A stretch of DNA of 64,000 bases from Streptomyces sp. NBC_01296 (GCF_035984415.1 NZ_CP130720.1:1426001-1490000), one strand, 5' to 3'. Positions 1 to 8,583 are shown, counted from the first letter of the stretch. Notes: generated by a model from the sequence alone, not told the origin. Program-made: numbers and translations.

Positions 1-145
1 GGGCGACCGTCTCGACGAGGGTCACGCCCGGGTCGGAGACGTTGTGGTCGGTCCACTCGGGAGCGCGCTGCTGGATGTAGCGCTTGGCGTCGTCGACGAA
101 CTGCTGGAAGCGCCGGTCGTCGAGGTTCGGGGAGGGCAGGGCCAT
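1..145 (-). CDS. Baseplate J-like CIS protein, N-terminus only
   Basis: The gene continues beyond the left edge. The visible 48 residues begin MALPSPNLDDRRFQQFVDDA and include DHNVSDPGVTLVE, the N-terminal signature of the putative baseplate assembly (gpJ/Afp11-like) family of contractile injection systems. Members form baseplate wedges that trigger sheath contraction. The ATG overlaps the TGA of the gp25-like gene by one base, so the two are translationally coupled, and in phage tails these two wedge parts bind each other. Family call is from the N-terminal motif and position; the rest of the protein cannot be seen. Confidence 0.82.
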   Translation of the reverse strand, partial: MALPSPNLDDRRFQQFVDDAKRYIQQRAPEWTDHNVSDPGVTLVETVA

Positions 146-588
146 CAGCGGTCGCTTCCAAGGTGCTCGTCGGGCGCGGCGGACCCATCGGGTCCGTCGT
201 GGGAGGGGATCACGTAGAACGGGAAGACCAGGCTGCGCGGGTTGTTGGTGCCGGTGATCGAGTAGCGGACGTCGATGAAGAGCACGCCTTCGTCCGCGCC
301 GGCCGTCACCGCGACCTCGTCCACCTCGATGCGCGGTTCCCAGCGGTCCAGGCAGCTGTGCACCTCGTGCTGGATGCGGCCCGCGGTGGCCTCGTTGACC
401 GGGGCGAAAACCATGTCGTGGATGGCGCAGCCGAACTCGGGGCGCATCGGCCGTTCTCCGGGCGCGGTGGACAGGACCAGCCTGATGGCCTCCTCGACCT
501 CGCGTTCCCCGCTGACCAGGGCGATACCGCCGGTGGGGCCGATGCGCAGCGGGAACGCCCATCCGGAGCCGACGAACTGCTCTGCCAT
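145..588 (-). CDS. gp25-like baseplate wedge protein of the CIS
   Basis: 147 residues, normal for the gp25/Afp9 lysozyme-like baseplate family. The sequence has the typical opening FVGSGWAFPLRIGPTGGIAL, then an EEAIRLVLSTAPGERPMRPEFGC segment (residues 31-53) that carries the family's conserved EPR-like loop. It is a structural wedge subunit joining baseplate and sheath, not an enzyme. The start (ATG at 588) overlaps the stop of the VgrG gene upstream, and its own stop overlaps the start of the baseplate J-like gene. It therefore sits inside a tightly coupled block running from the LysM gene to baseplate J. Confidence 0.9.
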   Translation of the reverse strand: MAEQFVGSGWAFPLRIGPTGGIALVSGEREVEEAIRLVLSTAPGERPMRPEFGCAIHDMVFAPVNEATAGRIQHEVHSCLDRWEPRIEVDEVAVTAGADEGVLFIDVRYSITGTNNPRSLVFPFYVIPSHDGPDGSAAPDEHLGSDR

Positions 589-2486
589 CAGCCCGCCCCC
601 ATGGTCAGCACCTTGTTGTTGTTGGAGGTGAGGAGGCCGCTGGACTTGATCGTGATGGCTTGCAGGCCGATGTTGATGGCGGCGGTCATCTGCAGGGAGA
701 CCCCGGCGGTCAAGGTCATGGCCGCCGTGCTCGTCATGGTGAGCGCCCCGCCGGCGGTCACGGACGCGACGCCGCCCGCCTGTACGGACAGGACGGACGC
801 CGCGTTGATGTTCATCGGCCCGCCGCTGCGGATCGTCAGGGAGCCCACCGCGTTCAGCGAGAGGTTGCCTCCCGCGTTGACGGCCACCCCGGCGGATCCC
901 CTGATGGAGACGGCGCCCTTGCTGTCCACGACGATCTCGGTCTTCGTGCGGTCCAGGTTGATGGTGAGCCGGTCGTCTCCGGTGGACAGCCGCACCCCGC
1001 GCTTGAGACCGACGCTCTGGTCGAGCAGGTCGATGCGGTTGTTGCTGCGGTCGGACAGGGTGCGCCGGGTGACCTTGCCGCGCGTCGGGTCGTAGACCGG
1101 CACATCGACGGGGTCCGGCTTGTCGACGCCGTTGTAGAGGCCGCCGATGACGTACGGGTGGTCCAGAGCGCCGCGGTCGAAGGCCACCAGCACCTCGTCG
1201 TCGACGTCCGGGGAGATCATGCTGCCGCCCTTGGCCCCGCCGAGCTGCACGGTCCGGGTCCAGTCGCTGACGTACATGTCGTCCAGCCAGGGGAACGTCA
1301 GCTTGACCCTGCCCTGCCGCAGCGGGTCCTTGATATCGGTGACCAGGGCATTGGCAACGCTGGGCAGCCTGGCCGGGCCCGCCCCTCCGCCTCCGGAGGT
1401 GAGCCCGTAGAGCGAACGCCACTGGCGGCCGCTGACGTTCAGGAACGTCTGGTAGTGCTCCTGGTCACCGAAGGTGTGACGGGCGGCCGTGATCGTGTAC
1501 TTGCCCTGGAACGGCTTGCCGACGCCCTTGAGGGTGACGGCGACGCCCGGCCGCAGTTCCGTGTTGCCGCGCGCCGTGACCTCCACTTCGGCGAAGGACG
1601 AGGTCACGTCCTCCGCCAGGGCGTCGGCGGCGTGCTTGACCTCGTCCAGCTTGTCGTAGGGCGTTGCTGTGTCGACGAGTTCGGCCTTACCGAACCTCCT
1701 GGACGCCTCGGACGGCTTCGTACCGATGACGAAGCCCGGGTTGTCCAGGGCGGGCGCCTTGTAGACGAGGGACTGCTTGGTGGTGACGTTCCAGCCACGC
1801 GCCTCTACAGCGGTCACCTGGTCGGCGGAGGTGACCGCCGCGCGGCAGCGCAGGATCTCCTCGCCGCCCTTCAGGAGGAGCGGGCTCCGCGAGCTCGGCA
1901 TGCTCTCCGGTGGAGCCGTCATCGCCCTCTGCCGCTTGACGAACTGGAACCTCCCCTTCGAGTTGATGGACATCACCATCTCGTTCTCGTCCGCCAGTCG
2001 TTGGACGAAGTCCCAGTCGCTGACATTGGCCTGGCTGATGAACGCGTACTGGCCCTTGGTCCGTTGGGTCCTTCCCAGCGGAATGCCGCTCTCCCGCGCC
2101 AGTTCGACGGCGATCTCGGTGGCGGTCTTGTTCTTGTACGCCGCCACCCTGCGCTGCCGCAGCATGCGGTGACCCTTGTCGTAGCCCCGGATGACGGTGA
2201 AGGTGCCGAGGCGGTCATAGTCGGTCTCCAGCGCGGTGACCTCTCCCGTGATCAGCGGTGTGCCCTTGCCGTCGGAGAAGGGCGCGATGACCACGGGAAC
2301 ACCGATCTCGACGTTCAGCTTGGCGAGGATGTCCTTCGCGTCGTCACGGAAGGTGAGCTGGAAGGCGCCGGGAACGCCCGCGCCGAAATCGACCCGGCCG
2401 GCCACCAGGTCCTTGTTCTCCGGGGACTTGAGCTTGGTTCCGGCGATCTGCACCGTGAGGATGTTGGAGAAGCCGATGTCGGACAT
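588..2486 (-). CDS. VgrG-type spike protein (Afp8/Pvc8-like)
   Basis: 632 residues. The first about 370 residues match the phage late-control D/VgrG fold, with a motif series such as SDWDFVQRLADENEM. A gp5 OB-fold follows (VTDIKDPLRQGRVKLTFPW, DEVLVAFDRG and YVIGGLYNG). The last about 100 residues are a run of short alanine/glycine-rich beta-helix repeats (VAVNAGGNLSLNAVG, SLTIRSGGPMNINAA) that form the trimeric spike shaft. No toxin domain is fused to the C-terminus. The start is the ATG that overlaps the TGA of the LysM gene. Expected role: tip of the inner tube, docking to the hub. No PAAR tip gene is visible here; it may lie beyond the left edge. Confidence 0.92.
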   Translation of the reverse strand: MSDIGFSNILTVQIAGTKLKSPENKDLVAGRVDFGAGVPGAFQLTFRDDAKDILAKLNVEIGVPVVIAPFSDGKGTPLITGEVTALETDYDRLGTFTVIRGYDKGHRMLRQRRVAAYKNKTATEIAVELARESGIPLGRTQRTKGQYAFISQANVSDWDFVQRLADENEMVMSINSKGRFQFVKRQRAMTAPPESMPSSRSPLLLKGGEEILRCRAAVTSADQVTAVEARGWNVTTKQSLVYKAPALDNPGFVIGTKPSEASRRFGKAELVDTATPYDKLDEVKHAADALAEDVTSSFAEVEVTARGNTELRPGVAVTLKGVGKPFQGKYTITAARHTFGDQEHYQTFLNVSGRQWRSLYGLTSGGGGAGPARLPSVANALVTDIKDPLRQGRVKLTFPWLDDMYVSDWTRTVQLGGAKGGSMISPDVDDEVLVAFDRGALDHPYVIGGLYNGVDKPDPVDVPVYDPTRGKVTRRTLSDRSNNRIDLLDQSVGLKRGVRLSTGDDRLTINLDRTKTEIVVDSKGAVSIRGSAGVAVNAGGNLSLNAVGSLTIRSGGPMNINAASVLSVQAGGVASVTAGGALTMTSTAAMTLTAGVSLQMTAAINIGLQAITIKSSGLLTSNNNKVLTMGAG

Positions 2487-3208
2487 CAGGCGCCGACCTC
2501 TTCCGCGGCGGGCAGCATCAGTTCGACGCCGGGCGTCAGCGTCTTCGGGTCGTCGATGTCGTTGGCCTCGGCGATCGTGCGCCACACGGTGGCGTCCCCG
2601 TACTCGCGCCACGCGAGGAGCGGCAGCGAGTCGCCGGCCACGACCCGGTGCACGCGGCGGGTGGTGAGCGCGCCGGAGGTGGGGTTCTGGCCGAGCGTGC
2701 TGCTCGGGATCTCGTGCAGGCTCACCTGGCAGACGGCCCGGATCGGCATCCCGTTGGTGTTGAAGAGGGTGTACTGGGCCTCCACGGAACTGACGTACGC
2801 GTTGAAGCGGGCGGTGGAGAAGGCACCCCACTCGAAGACCACCCACGGGGTCGACGGCTGGTTCGCCGCGATGCTGGCGGTGGTCGTCTCGCAGCAGGAG
2901 AACAGGGCTTCGACCTTCTTGCGCACGTCGTTGCTGTCCGGGTCGTCCGAGCGGTCGAGGAAGATCTCCACCGCCATCTCCCGGGGCTCGGGCCCCATGA
3001 ACTCAGGGACCGCACCGTCCCGCACGGCGGCGGTGGGTGTGGTCTTCCACTGGGCCCTGCGGGTGAGTGACAGCTGGGACGGGTTGAAGTCGAAGTGGAA
3101 CGTCTTCATGAGCGCGCCGGGGCTGGTGCTGCTGCCGATCGGCGGCTGATGGATGGCGAGCGTCGCCCGCACCAGGCTGTCGCCTATGCCGAAGCTGGAG
3201 AGGTCCAT
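2486..3208 (-). CDS. LysM-containing CIS hub protein (Cis7/Afp7-like)
   Basis: 240 residues. The N-terminal two thirds carry the signature of the gp53-like/Afp7 family, for example FHFDFNPSQLSLTRRAQW at residues 37-54. The end is a LysM module, beginning RVHRVVAGDSLPLLAWREYG (about residues 187-206) and closing with a TLTPGVELMLP motif. In CIS particles this protein glues the tube-spike hub to the wedge. It lies four bases downstream of a tube-family gene and overlaps the VgrG start, the conserved tube-LysM-VgrG order. The ATG at 3208 is the only start that preserves this spacing. Confidence 0.9.
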   Translation of the reverse strand: MDLSSFGIGDSLVRATLAIHQPPIGSSTSPGALMKTFHFDFNPSQLSLTRRAQWKTTPTAAVRDGAVPEFMGPEPREMAVEIFLDRSDDPDSNDVRKKVEALFSCCETTTASIAANQPSTPWVVFEWGAFSTARFNAYVSSVEAQYTLFNTNGMPIRAVCQVSLHEIPSSTLGQNPTSGALTTRRVHRVVAGDSLPLLAWREYGDATVWRTIAEANDIDDPKTLTPGVELMLPAAEEVGA

Positions 3209-3211
3209 CGG

Positions 3212-3649
3212 CTACGCCTCCCCCGCGTCCGTGAATCCGTGGTGGGCGATCTCCAGGATCTCGGTGGCCACGGCGGGGTTCGCCGGGTCGAAGGAAGGAC
3301 CGCGCCAGCTCACCGGGAGTACGTCGATCAACCCCCACTGCGCGACCGTCGAGCCGTCGGCGCGCAGCGCGGCGATCTGTCCGGTGGGACGGGTCACCCC
3401 CGTGGTCACCGAGGAGATCCACTCCGCCACCTTCGCGGTCTCCTCGGTGAGGGGCCGGGTCAGCGTGATGTTGGAGAAGGTGACGCGGGAAGGCAGCTGC
3501 CAGACGAATCCGTTGTTGCCGCCCTCCTGCCGCTGCTCGATCTCGACCTGGGAGGCGAGCCCTTCGCAACCGTTGAAGTAGCCCAGGCTCTCACCGTCGA
3601 TGGTGAGGTTGAAGAAGATGGTGGAGCCTGCGTCGAGTTCCTGGGGCAT
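3212..3649 (-). CDS. CIS inner-tube family protein (gp19-like), baseplate-proximal copy
   Basis: 145 residues with the T4 gp19/Afp1-5 tail-tube signature (FFNLTIDGESLGYFNGCEGL, then GFVWQLPSRVTFSNITLTRPL). I chose the ATG at 3649 because an AGGAAGG ribosome site lies just upstream; longer in-frame extension reads through repetitive non-coding sequence. It is one of two tube-family genes here. The one next to the sheath probably forms the tube, while this copy, followed by LysM and VgrG, probably starts the tube at the baseplate. That division of labour is inferred from gene order in related systems. Confidence 0.88.
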   Translation of the reverse strand: MPQELDAGSTIFFNLTIDGESLGYFNGCEGLASQVEIEQRQEGGNNGFVWQLPSRVTFSNITLTRPLTEETAKVAEWISSVTTGVTRPTGQIAALRADGSTVAQWGLIDVLPVSWRGPSFDPANPAVATEILEIAHHGFTDAGEA

Positions 3650-3804
3650 CGGGTGGGGCCTTCCTGCGGTTCCACGTGGGGCTGGGGCGATGGGGCATGG
3701 GGCATGGGTGTCGGGACTCACGGCCTTCGGGCTCACGGCCTTCGGGGCTCACGCGCTGACGCGCTCACATGGCAGCTCGCACGGCTCGGGCTCGCGCGCG
3801 GGGG
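3650..3804. repeat. Intergenic spacer with short direct repeats
   Basis: This 155-base spacer separates the Pro-rich gene from the tube gene. It holds near-identical copies of CTCACGGCCTTCGGG in tandem (about 3718-3750), a GGGGCATGG doublet and a GCGCTGACGCGCTCAC run. It is the only real gap in the block from 8502 to the left edge, so it could carry a promoter or processing site, but no recognisable promoter boxes are visible. Confidence 0.5.
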
Positions 3805-6800
3805 TCAGTGGCGTGGATCGCGCAGCTTGCCGATCCGCTCGCGGTCGAGCCGTAGCTCGGTACGCAGCAGCCGTGTCATCGGCCCGATCAGCCGGTGGGC
3901 CAGCTCGGCCACCTGGTCCTCCTTCAGATCACGCGGTGTGAACTGGCTCGTCGCGGAGGGCGCGGGCCGGCCCGAGGAGCCCCCGCCGTCGCTACTGCGC
4001 CGCACCTCGACGGACGGGGCGCGGTGCGGGGCGGACACCCGCGCGGGGGCGGACGCCGGTGTACGGACCGACGCCGGTATCGCGACCGGGGGAAGGGCGG
4101 GCAGCGCGGCCGGGGTGGCGGGCGCGGCCCGCTGCACCGGGAGCGCGGCGGCCGGAGCGGACCGGACCGGCGCGAGGGACACGACGGGGCTCCGGACCGG
4201 CCGGGCCACGGAGGCGGTCGGGACAGCGGGAGCGTCCCGCACCGGCATGCGGGCGATCCCGCCAGGGACGGGCGCCGCCGATGCCGATACGGACGCGGCC
4301 GCGGCCGCGGCGCGCTGAACGACCGGGAAACCTGCGGGTGCGCCGTAGGGACGGGATCCCTCGTAGCCGCCGGGTCGCACGGGCGCGGGCGCCGTGGCGG
4401 GAGCGGCCGGGGAACGAGCGGCTGTCCGCGGCAGCGGACGGGCGGCGGCAGGCCGGGCGGCGGACGGCTGCGCCACGGCACGCGGCACGGCACGCTGTAC
4501 GGCAGGCCGACGAGGAGCGCCGGCAGCAGCGGCAGGTGCGGTCCGAACGCGGTGCAGACGCACGGCGGCCGCAGTGCCCTTCGCGATGGGTGCGGGAGCC
4601 GGCGACGGCGAGGACGGTGGTACGGCACTGCGGACGCCCGGGAGCGCGGCCGCCCCGGGAGCGACGGGCCGCCGCGCGACGACCGGAGGGGCACCGACCA
4701 CGGGGGGATCAACACGTCGCGGCGCGACGGCTGCCGGAGCAGGAGTCGCGGAGCGCCGCCCCACCGGCGGCGGCGTGAACCCGGCGGCCGTGACCGGCCG
4801 TGAGGAACCCAGCAGCGGAGCGACGGGCGGCAGCCCCCGCCCCGCGGCCGACGCCAGGGGTGTGGCAGACGCAACGGACACGGCGGACGACCGCGTCACG
4901 GATGGCCCGGCACTCGCCGCCGGGGCCGCGAAGGTGCGGGGGGCCGCAGCGGAGGCAGCGGTCCGGGCACGGGAAGGGGTCCGGGCCGAGGCCGGGCGCT
5001 GGACCGACGCCGGGTGCTGGACCGACGCCGGGTGCTGGACCGACGCCGGGGCGAGGGACGACCGCTGCACGGGCGGCGCGCCACCCGAACGAACCGATCC
5101 GGACGCGTTGTTCACCGCGGGGCGCACCGGCGCTCCCGCCGCGGAACCGGATGGCGAAGCGGGAGCGGGACGGACGCCGGGCGCGGACACGGCTACGGGT
5201 GCGGGCACCGGCCGTGGGCCGCCCGCCGGCGGTACGGTCGAGGCCGGCCGTCGCGCCGGTACGGAGGGCGCCGCCGTTGCCCGCTGCACCGGAAGCACAG
5301 CGGCGGACCGGGCGACTCCGGATCCGCCCGCCATGGGCGGCGATGGGCGCGTCGACGGGGTTGCCTCATCGGCAGGGTTCCCGCCGGAGACGCCGGACGG
5401 CCGAAGGGGAGCGCCGGGCACCGGCGCGCCACTACCGACCACCGGACCGCTGGACGCCGGACCGGAAGCCGGCGGACCGGAAGTACGCACCACGGGCGGA
5501 CGCGTAGGTACGGCAGGGTCGTTCGCACGGGAGCCGGTGGGCGCTGTGCCCGCAGGACCGGACCCACCACTGGGACGGCTCGGCGTCGGCGTACCACCAC
5601 GGCCGGATGTCCCCGGGGCAGCGAGCCGCTGCACCGGCGCCGGCCCGCCGGTCCGCTCCGCAGGCGCACGCGTCGGAGCGACGGGTAGTCCGGCGACCGT
5701 GCCGGATCCCGGTCCCCCGGCGCTCGCACCCGCACCCGCACCGGAGCCGGAAGGACTGGAGGGTCCGGAGGACTTGGGGAAGGTGGTCGACTCGGAGGAA
5801 CCGTCGTGCCCGGCGGAATCGCGCCGCTGCACGGGCGACGCCGGTGCGGTGGCGGGCGTCACGGGGCCCGCCACCGGACGGGTGGTCGGCGGCGCCGGGG
5901 AACGTTGCACGAGAGGGGCGCGGCCGGGAGCCGGGGCGCCCGTCTGCCGACGCGCCGCCGGGGCAGCCGACGGCGGGATCGCCGTCTGACCGCCGACAGG
6001 TCCACTCGACGGAGCGCCCAGCCTCGGCCGTGCGGCCGGGCGGGAGACGGGCGCAGGCATTGCGGGTGTACCGGTTCCGGACGACACGCCTGACCCGGAC
6101 GTTCCTGCCGCCGAACGCACCGCAGCTTCCGGCCCGGCCGCCGGTGTCCTCTGTACGGGCCGCGTTCCGCTGTTCGCGACGCTGCCGGACGCAGGCACCC
6201 GGTCCGCCGGAGCCACGGGCGAGGCCGGTCCTGGCGGGGACGGTGCCACGACGGGGCCGGCGATGCCACGACGCCGTTGCACCGGTGCGGCGGGCGTCTG
6301 CGGAGCGGGCGTCGGCGGAGCGGCCGGCGTCTGCGGAGCGGGCGTCGGCGGAGCGGCGGGCGTCTGCGGAGCGGGCGTCGGCGGAGCGGCCGGCGGAACC
6401 ACAGGTCCTGACAGCGGGGGCCCGAGCAGCGGGCGCCGAGGTGGCGTGACGGCGGCCCGCCCGGTCGCCGGCCCGGGAACGCTCGCCGTACTTCGCTGTA
6501 CGGGGAGCGAGGAGGTGCGAGCCGGCGGGGTCCGGTCGGCCGGGGGCGCTGCCGCGGGCGGGGCCGCCGGACCCGACCGCCGGGGGCCGTCCTGGCTTCC
6601 CCCGGAGCGCTGGACGCTCACCGGGGCAGCCGCGGTTACGGAGGAAGGAGGGAGGGGACGGAGGGGAGATCTGGGAGCGGGCCTCGGCGAGTCGGCACCG
6701 GAAGGCGAGGACGAGGACGCCGGCGCCGGAAGGGGCGCGGGCGCAGCCGTCCGCGCCGCTCCCCCAGCGCCTGCCGGGGCGGCCGTCACGCTGCCCGGTG

Positions 6801-7425
6801 CCACTGCGGGAAGCACCCTGCGGTGTCCCGTGCGCGGGGCGGAGGCCCGCGTCAGCGCCGAGGGCGCGGGTCGCGGCGGCCGGGGCCGTACGGGAGCGAT
6901 CCGCGGACCCTGGGCGCGCTGCACGAAAGGCACCGGCCGGCGCGCGTCACCGCCGCCTCCGTCACTTCCCCCTCGGTCACTTTTCACTCCGTCACCGCCG
7001 TCGACGACAGCAGGCGCCGGGAAGAGCGTTTCCTTGGCGGGGCCGCCCGGCCCGGATCCTCGGGCGAACGACAGCGTGTCCTTGATGAGACCGGTCGGGG
7101 CGCCGTCCAGCACGGCGTGCGAGAGCGTCCCGGAGAAGGAGTGGTTCTGCCAGGTGGTCAGGGAGCCGCCGAAATCCGCGGACGCGACCGTCTGCCGCGC
7201 CGGAGCCAGCATGGCGCGCTGGATCGGTGGCAGAGCAGCCCAGCCACGTCCCCCTCCGGAAGCATCGCCGCCGGCACCCGCGGCAGCACCGGTGCCCGCA
7301 GCAGCACCGTTACCGGCAATGGCCCCGCTCCCTGCGGCCGCCTCGGGGGCGGGGCCCGCCGCCGTGCCGTTCCCGCCCGCGCCGCGCTCCCGGCCCCGGC
7401 CCTTGAGCCGGTCGAAGATACCCAT
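3805..7425 (-). CDS. Giant Pro/Ala-rich CIS-locus protein with repeated VQR motifs
   Basis: 1206 residues from the ATG at 7425, which overlaps the stop of the small gene upstream. A short basic start (MGIFDRLKGRGRERG) and a glycine/alanine linker lead into a conserved-looking patch (LPPIQRAMLAPARQTVASAD, then TWQNHSFSGTLSHAVLDGAP, about residues 70-125). About 1000 residues of Pro, Ala, Ser, Gly and Thr follow, clearly disordered. The end is a charged helix (ELAHRLIGPMTRLLRTELRL, about residues 1173-1192). Fourteen VQR tripeptides, usually preceded by P, recur through the disordered part, with one IQR and two VQH. Function unknown. Location between tube genes suggests a structural, scaffold or cargo-handling role. 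The length makes a tape-measure or docking platform worth considering, but nothing proves it. Confidence 0.8.
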   Translation of the reverse strand: MGIFDRLKGRGRERGAGGNGTAAGPAPEAAAGSGAIAGNGAAAGTGAAAGAGGDASGGGRGWAALPPIQRAMLAPARQTVASADFGGSLTTWQNHSFSGTLSHAVLDGAPTGLIKDTLSFARGSGPGGPAKETLFPAPAVVDGGDGVKSDRGGSDGGGGDARRPVPFVQRAQGPRIAPVRPRPPRPAPSALTRASAPRTGHRRVLPAVAPGSVTAAPAGAGGAARTAAPAPLPAPASSSSPSGADSPRPAPRSPLRPLPPSSVTAAAPVSVQRSGGSQDGPRRSGPAAPPAAAPPADRTPPARTSSLPVQRSTASVPGPATGRAAVTPPRRPLLGPPLSGPVVPPAAPPTPAPQTPAAPPTPAPQTPAAPPTPAPQTPAAPVQRRRGIAGPVVAPSPPGPASPVAPADRVPASGSVANSGTRPVQRTPAAGPEAAVRSAAGTSGSGVSSGTGTPAMPAPVSRPAARPRLGAPSSGPVGGQTAIPPSAAPAARRQTGAPAPGRAPLVQRSPAPPTTRPVAGPVTPATAPASPVQRRDSAGHDGSSESTTFPKSSGPSSPSGSGAGAGASAGGPGSGTVAGLPVAPTRAPAERTGGPAPVQRLAAPGTSGRGGTPTPSRPSGGSGPAGTAPTGSRANDPAVPTRPPVVRTSGPPASGPASSGPVVGSGAPVPGAPLRPSGVSGGNPADEATPSTRPSPPMAGGSGVARSAAVLPVQRATAAPSVPARRPASTVPPAGGPRPVPAPVAVSAPGVRPAPASPSGSAAGAPVRPAVNNASGSVRSGGAPPVQRSSLAPASVQHPASVQHPASVQRPASARTPSRARTAASAAAPRTFAAPAASAGPSVTRSSAVSVASATPLASAAGRGLPPVAPLLGSSRPVTAAGFTPPPVGRRSATPAPAAVAPRRVDPPVVGAPPVVARRPVAPGAAALPGVRSAVPPSSPSPAPAPIAKGTAAAVRLHRVRTAPAAAAGAPRRPAVQRAVPRAVAQPSAARPAAARPLPRTAARSPAAPATAPAPVRPGGYEGSRPYGAPAGFPVVQRAAAAAASVSASAAPVPGGIARMPVRDAPAVPTASVARPVRSPVVSLAPVRSAPAAALPVQRAAPATPAALPALPPVAIPASVRTPASAPARVSAPHRAPSVEVRRSSDGGGSSGRPAPSATSQFTPRDLKEDQVAELAHRLIGPMTRLLRTELRLDRERIGKLRDPRH
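4998..5051. repeat. 18-bp tandem repeat, three copies
   Basis: Three consecutive copies of GCTGGACCGACGCCGGGT (last base differs in copy three). On the coding minus strand they encode PASVQH/PASVQR units, so this repeat expands the VQR-type motif itself. All copies are in frame. Confidence 0.9.
6294..6392. repeat. 33-bp tandem repeat, three copies
   Basis: Three copies of a 33-base unit beginning GCGTCTGCGGAGCGGGCGTC. On the coding strand each encodes an 11-residue TPAPQTPAAPP-type segment immediately upstream of... the PVQRRR motif in protein order, in frame. Copy number is likely to vary between strains. Confidence 0.9.
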
Positions 7426-7583
7426 CACCGCTCCGTTGCAGCGCGCGTCACCAACGTGGCGATCTGCTCGGCATATCGCCGCCGCTCACGGTGTTCGAGG
7501 TCCAGGATGTCGTCCCGATTCCAGTGGAAGTGGTAGGCGATGTACGCGATCTCGTCATGGATCCGGTCGGTCGCGTACGTCAC
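7425..7583 (-). CDS. 52-residue CIS-associated small protein (DUF6760-like)
   Basis: Starts at a GTG overlapping the stop of the upstream gene (GTGA) and stops in a TGATG overlap with the giant Pro-rich gene. The sequence MTYATDRIHDEIAYIAYHFH then WNRDDILDLEHRERRRYAEQ resembles the small DUF6760 proteins found between tube and LysM genes in actinobacterial CIS clusters, and also phage tail-assembly chaperone tails that contain a similar HWxxxDIL motif. Probable assembly factor. It is short, but both overlaps and the motif make it a real gene. Confidence 0.75.
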   Translation of the reverse strand: MTYATDRIHDEIAYIAYHFHWNRDDILDLEHRERRRYAEQIATLVTRAATER

Positions 7584-8062
7584 GATTCCCCCAGGCGGCT
7601 CCCGCCGAGCTCGACCTCGAACGGCTGCTCGCAGTGCGGGCAGGAGACGCCGGCCCTGGTGTGGCCCTCGGCGTTGACCTGCCGGTAGAAGTCCTGCAGA
7701 AAGGCGAGGTCGGAGGCGAACATGTTCTCCACCACACCGTCGTGCATGTGTGCCACGGTGCCCAACTGGGTGATGACCCGGCCGAGCAGCACCACGGAGA
7801 GATACGCGGGGTTCTGCTGCACCCGCATGTCCTGCAGCGGGATCAGCTCGTCCCGGGCGGTCGCCAGTCGCATCACGCCCTCGCGATGCACGGTGCCCAT
7901 GTCGTCCACGTACCCGCGTGGCAGCTCGAACGCGAACTCGGTCCGCAACTGCTGTCGTGCGGGCGGTGCTTCCGCCGGCCCGACGGCCGGGACCGCCACG
8001 TCCGCGAATGCGGAGGTGGCGGCAGCGGCGTCGGTGGCGGGCCTGACCGGTCCGCGGCGCAT
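7580..8062 (-). CDS. CIS assembly-type protein with one CxxC pair
   Basis: 160 residues. Residues 1-36 are Ala/Pro-rich; the core (FELPRGYVDDMGTVHREGVM to VVENMFASDLAFLQDFYRQV) is predicted to be folded; the end carries a single knuckle CPHCEQPFEVEL (Cys141, Cys144). It resembles the phage tail-assembly/gpG-like proteins placed after the tube gene in CIS clusters. The ATG at 8062 overlaps the tube stop (TAATG), and the stop overlaps the GTG of the next small gene. One CxxC pair cannot fill a zinc site alone, so dimerisation or a partner would be needed if metal is bound. Role inferred from position. Confidence 0.75.
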   Translation of the reverse strand: MRRGPVRPATDAAAATSAFADVAVPAVGPAEAPPARQQLRTEFAFELPRGYVDDMGTVHREGVMRLATARDELIPLQDMRVQQNPAYLSVVLLGRVITQLGTVAHMHDGVVENMFASDLAFLQDFYRQVNAEGHTRAGVSCPHCEQPFEVELGGSRLGES

Positions 8063-8502
8063 TACTCGGTGACCAGCTCTTCGTAGACGATCGTCACGGT
8101 CTCGGTCATCACGGAGGCCTCGCCCGCCGTCGCCGCCGCGCCCATCACCTTGCTGCACCAGGCGTTGCGCAGATGCTGACGCCTGACCGGGTTGTACTGG
8201 GAGTCCATGTAGATGATGCTCGCGTTCTTGCGCGCCGACCCCATGTCGCCGCGCAGCGAGGCGTTGATCCACTCGGTGAAGGCGGTGGACTGCTCCATAC
8301 CGCGCGTGACGGTGGTCTCACCGGCCTTCTTCACGCCGGGCATCTTCTTGGTGATGGGCTGTCCGTTCGCCGAGACCTGCTGGTACTCGATGACGTCCTG
8401 TTCCATCCCGATCTCGCCCACGCCGTGCAGGTACTCGACCATGACGCCGTCGATCTGGAGGCCGAAGTTGTTGGTGGTGAGGGAATCACCCTGAGCGGCC
8501 AT
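8062..8502 (-). CDS. CIS inner-tube protein
   Basis: 146 residues, the usual size for gp19/Hcp-like tube subunits. It opens with NNFGLQIDGVMVEYLHGVGE and contains KKMPGVKKAGETTVTRGM and a C-terminal MTETVTIVYEELVTE strand, typical of the tube protein that stacks as hexamers inside the sheath. It lies 81 bases downstream of the sheath gene, the standard sheath-tube order, and is probably the main tube subunit. It is followed directly by overlapping assembly genes. Confidence 0.92.
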   Translation of the reverse strand: MAAQGDSLTTNNFGLQIDGVMVEYLHGVGEIGMEQDVIEYQQVSANGQPITKKMPGVKKAGETTVTRGMEQSTAFTEWINASLRGDMGSARKNASIIYMDSQYNPVRRQHLRNAWCSKVMGAAATAGEASVMTETVTIVYEELVTE

Positions 8503-8583
8503 GAAAGAAGCCTTTCCATCTGCTGATGCGGGGACCTGTGGCTGTTACGCGCTGTCGAGCGAGGGTCGGAGGCGGCCGGACCG

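Noticed and set aside
4998..6392. Tandem repeats as a CRISPR or integration array
   Set aside because: They are in-frame codon repeats inside the Pro-rich coding sequence with no spacers.
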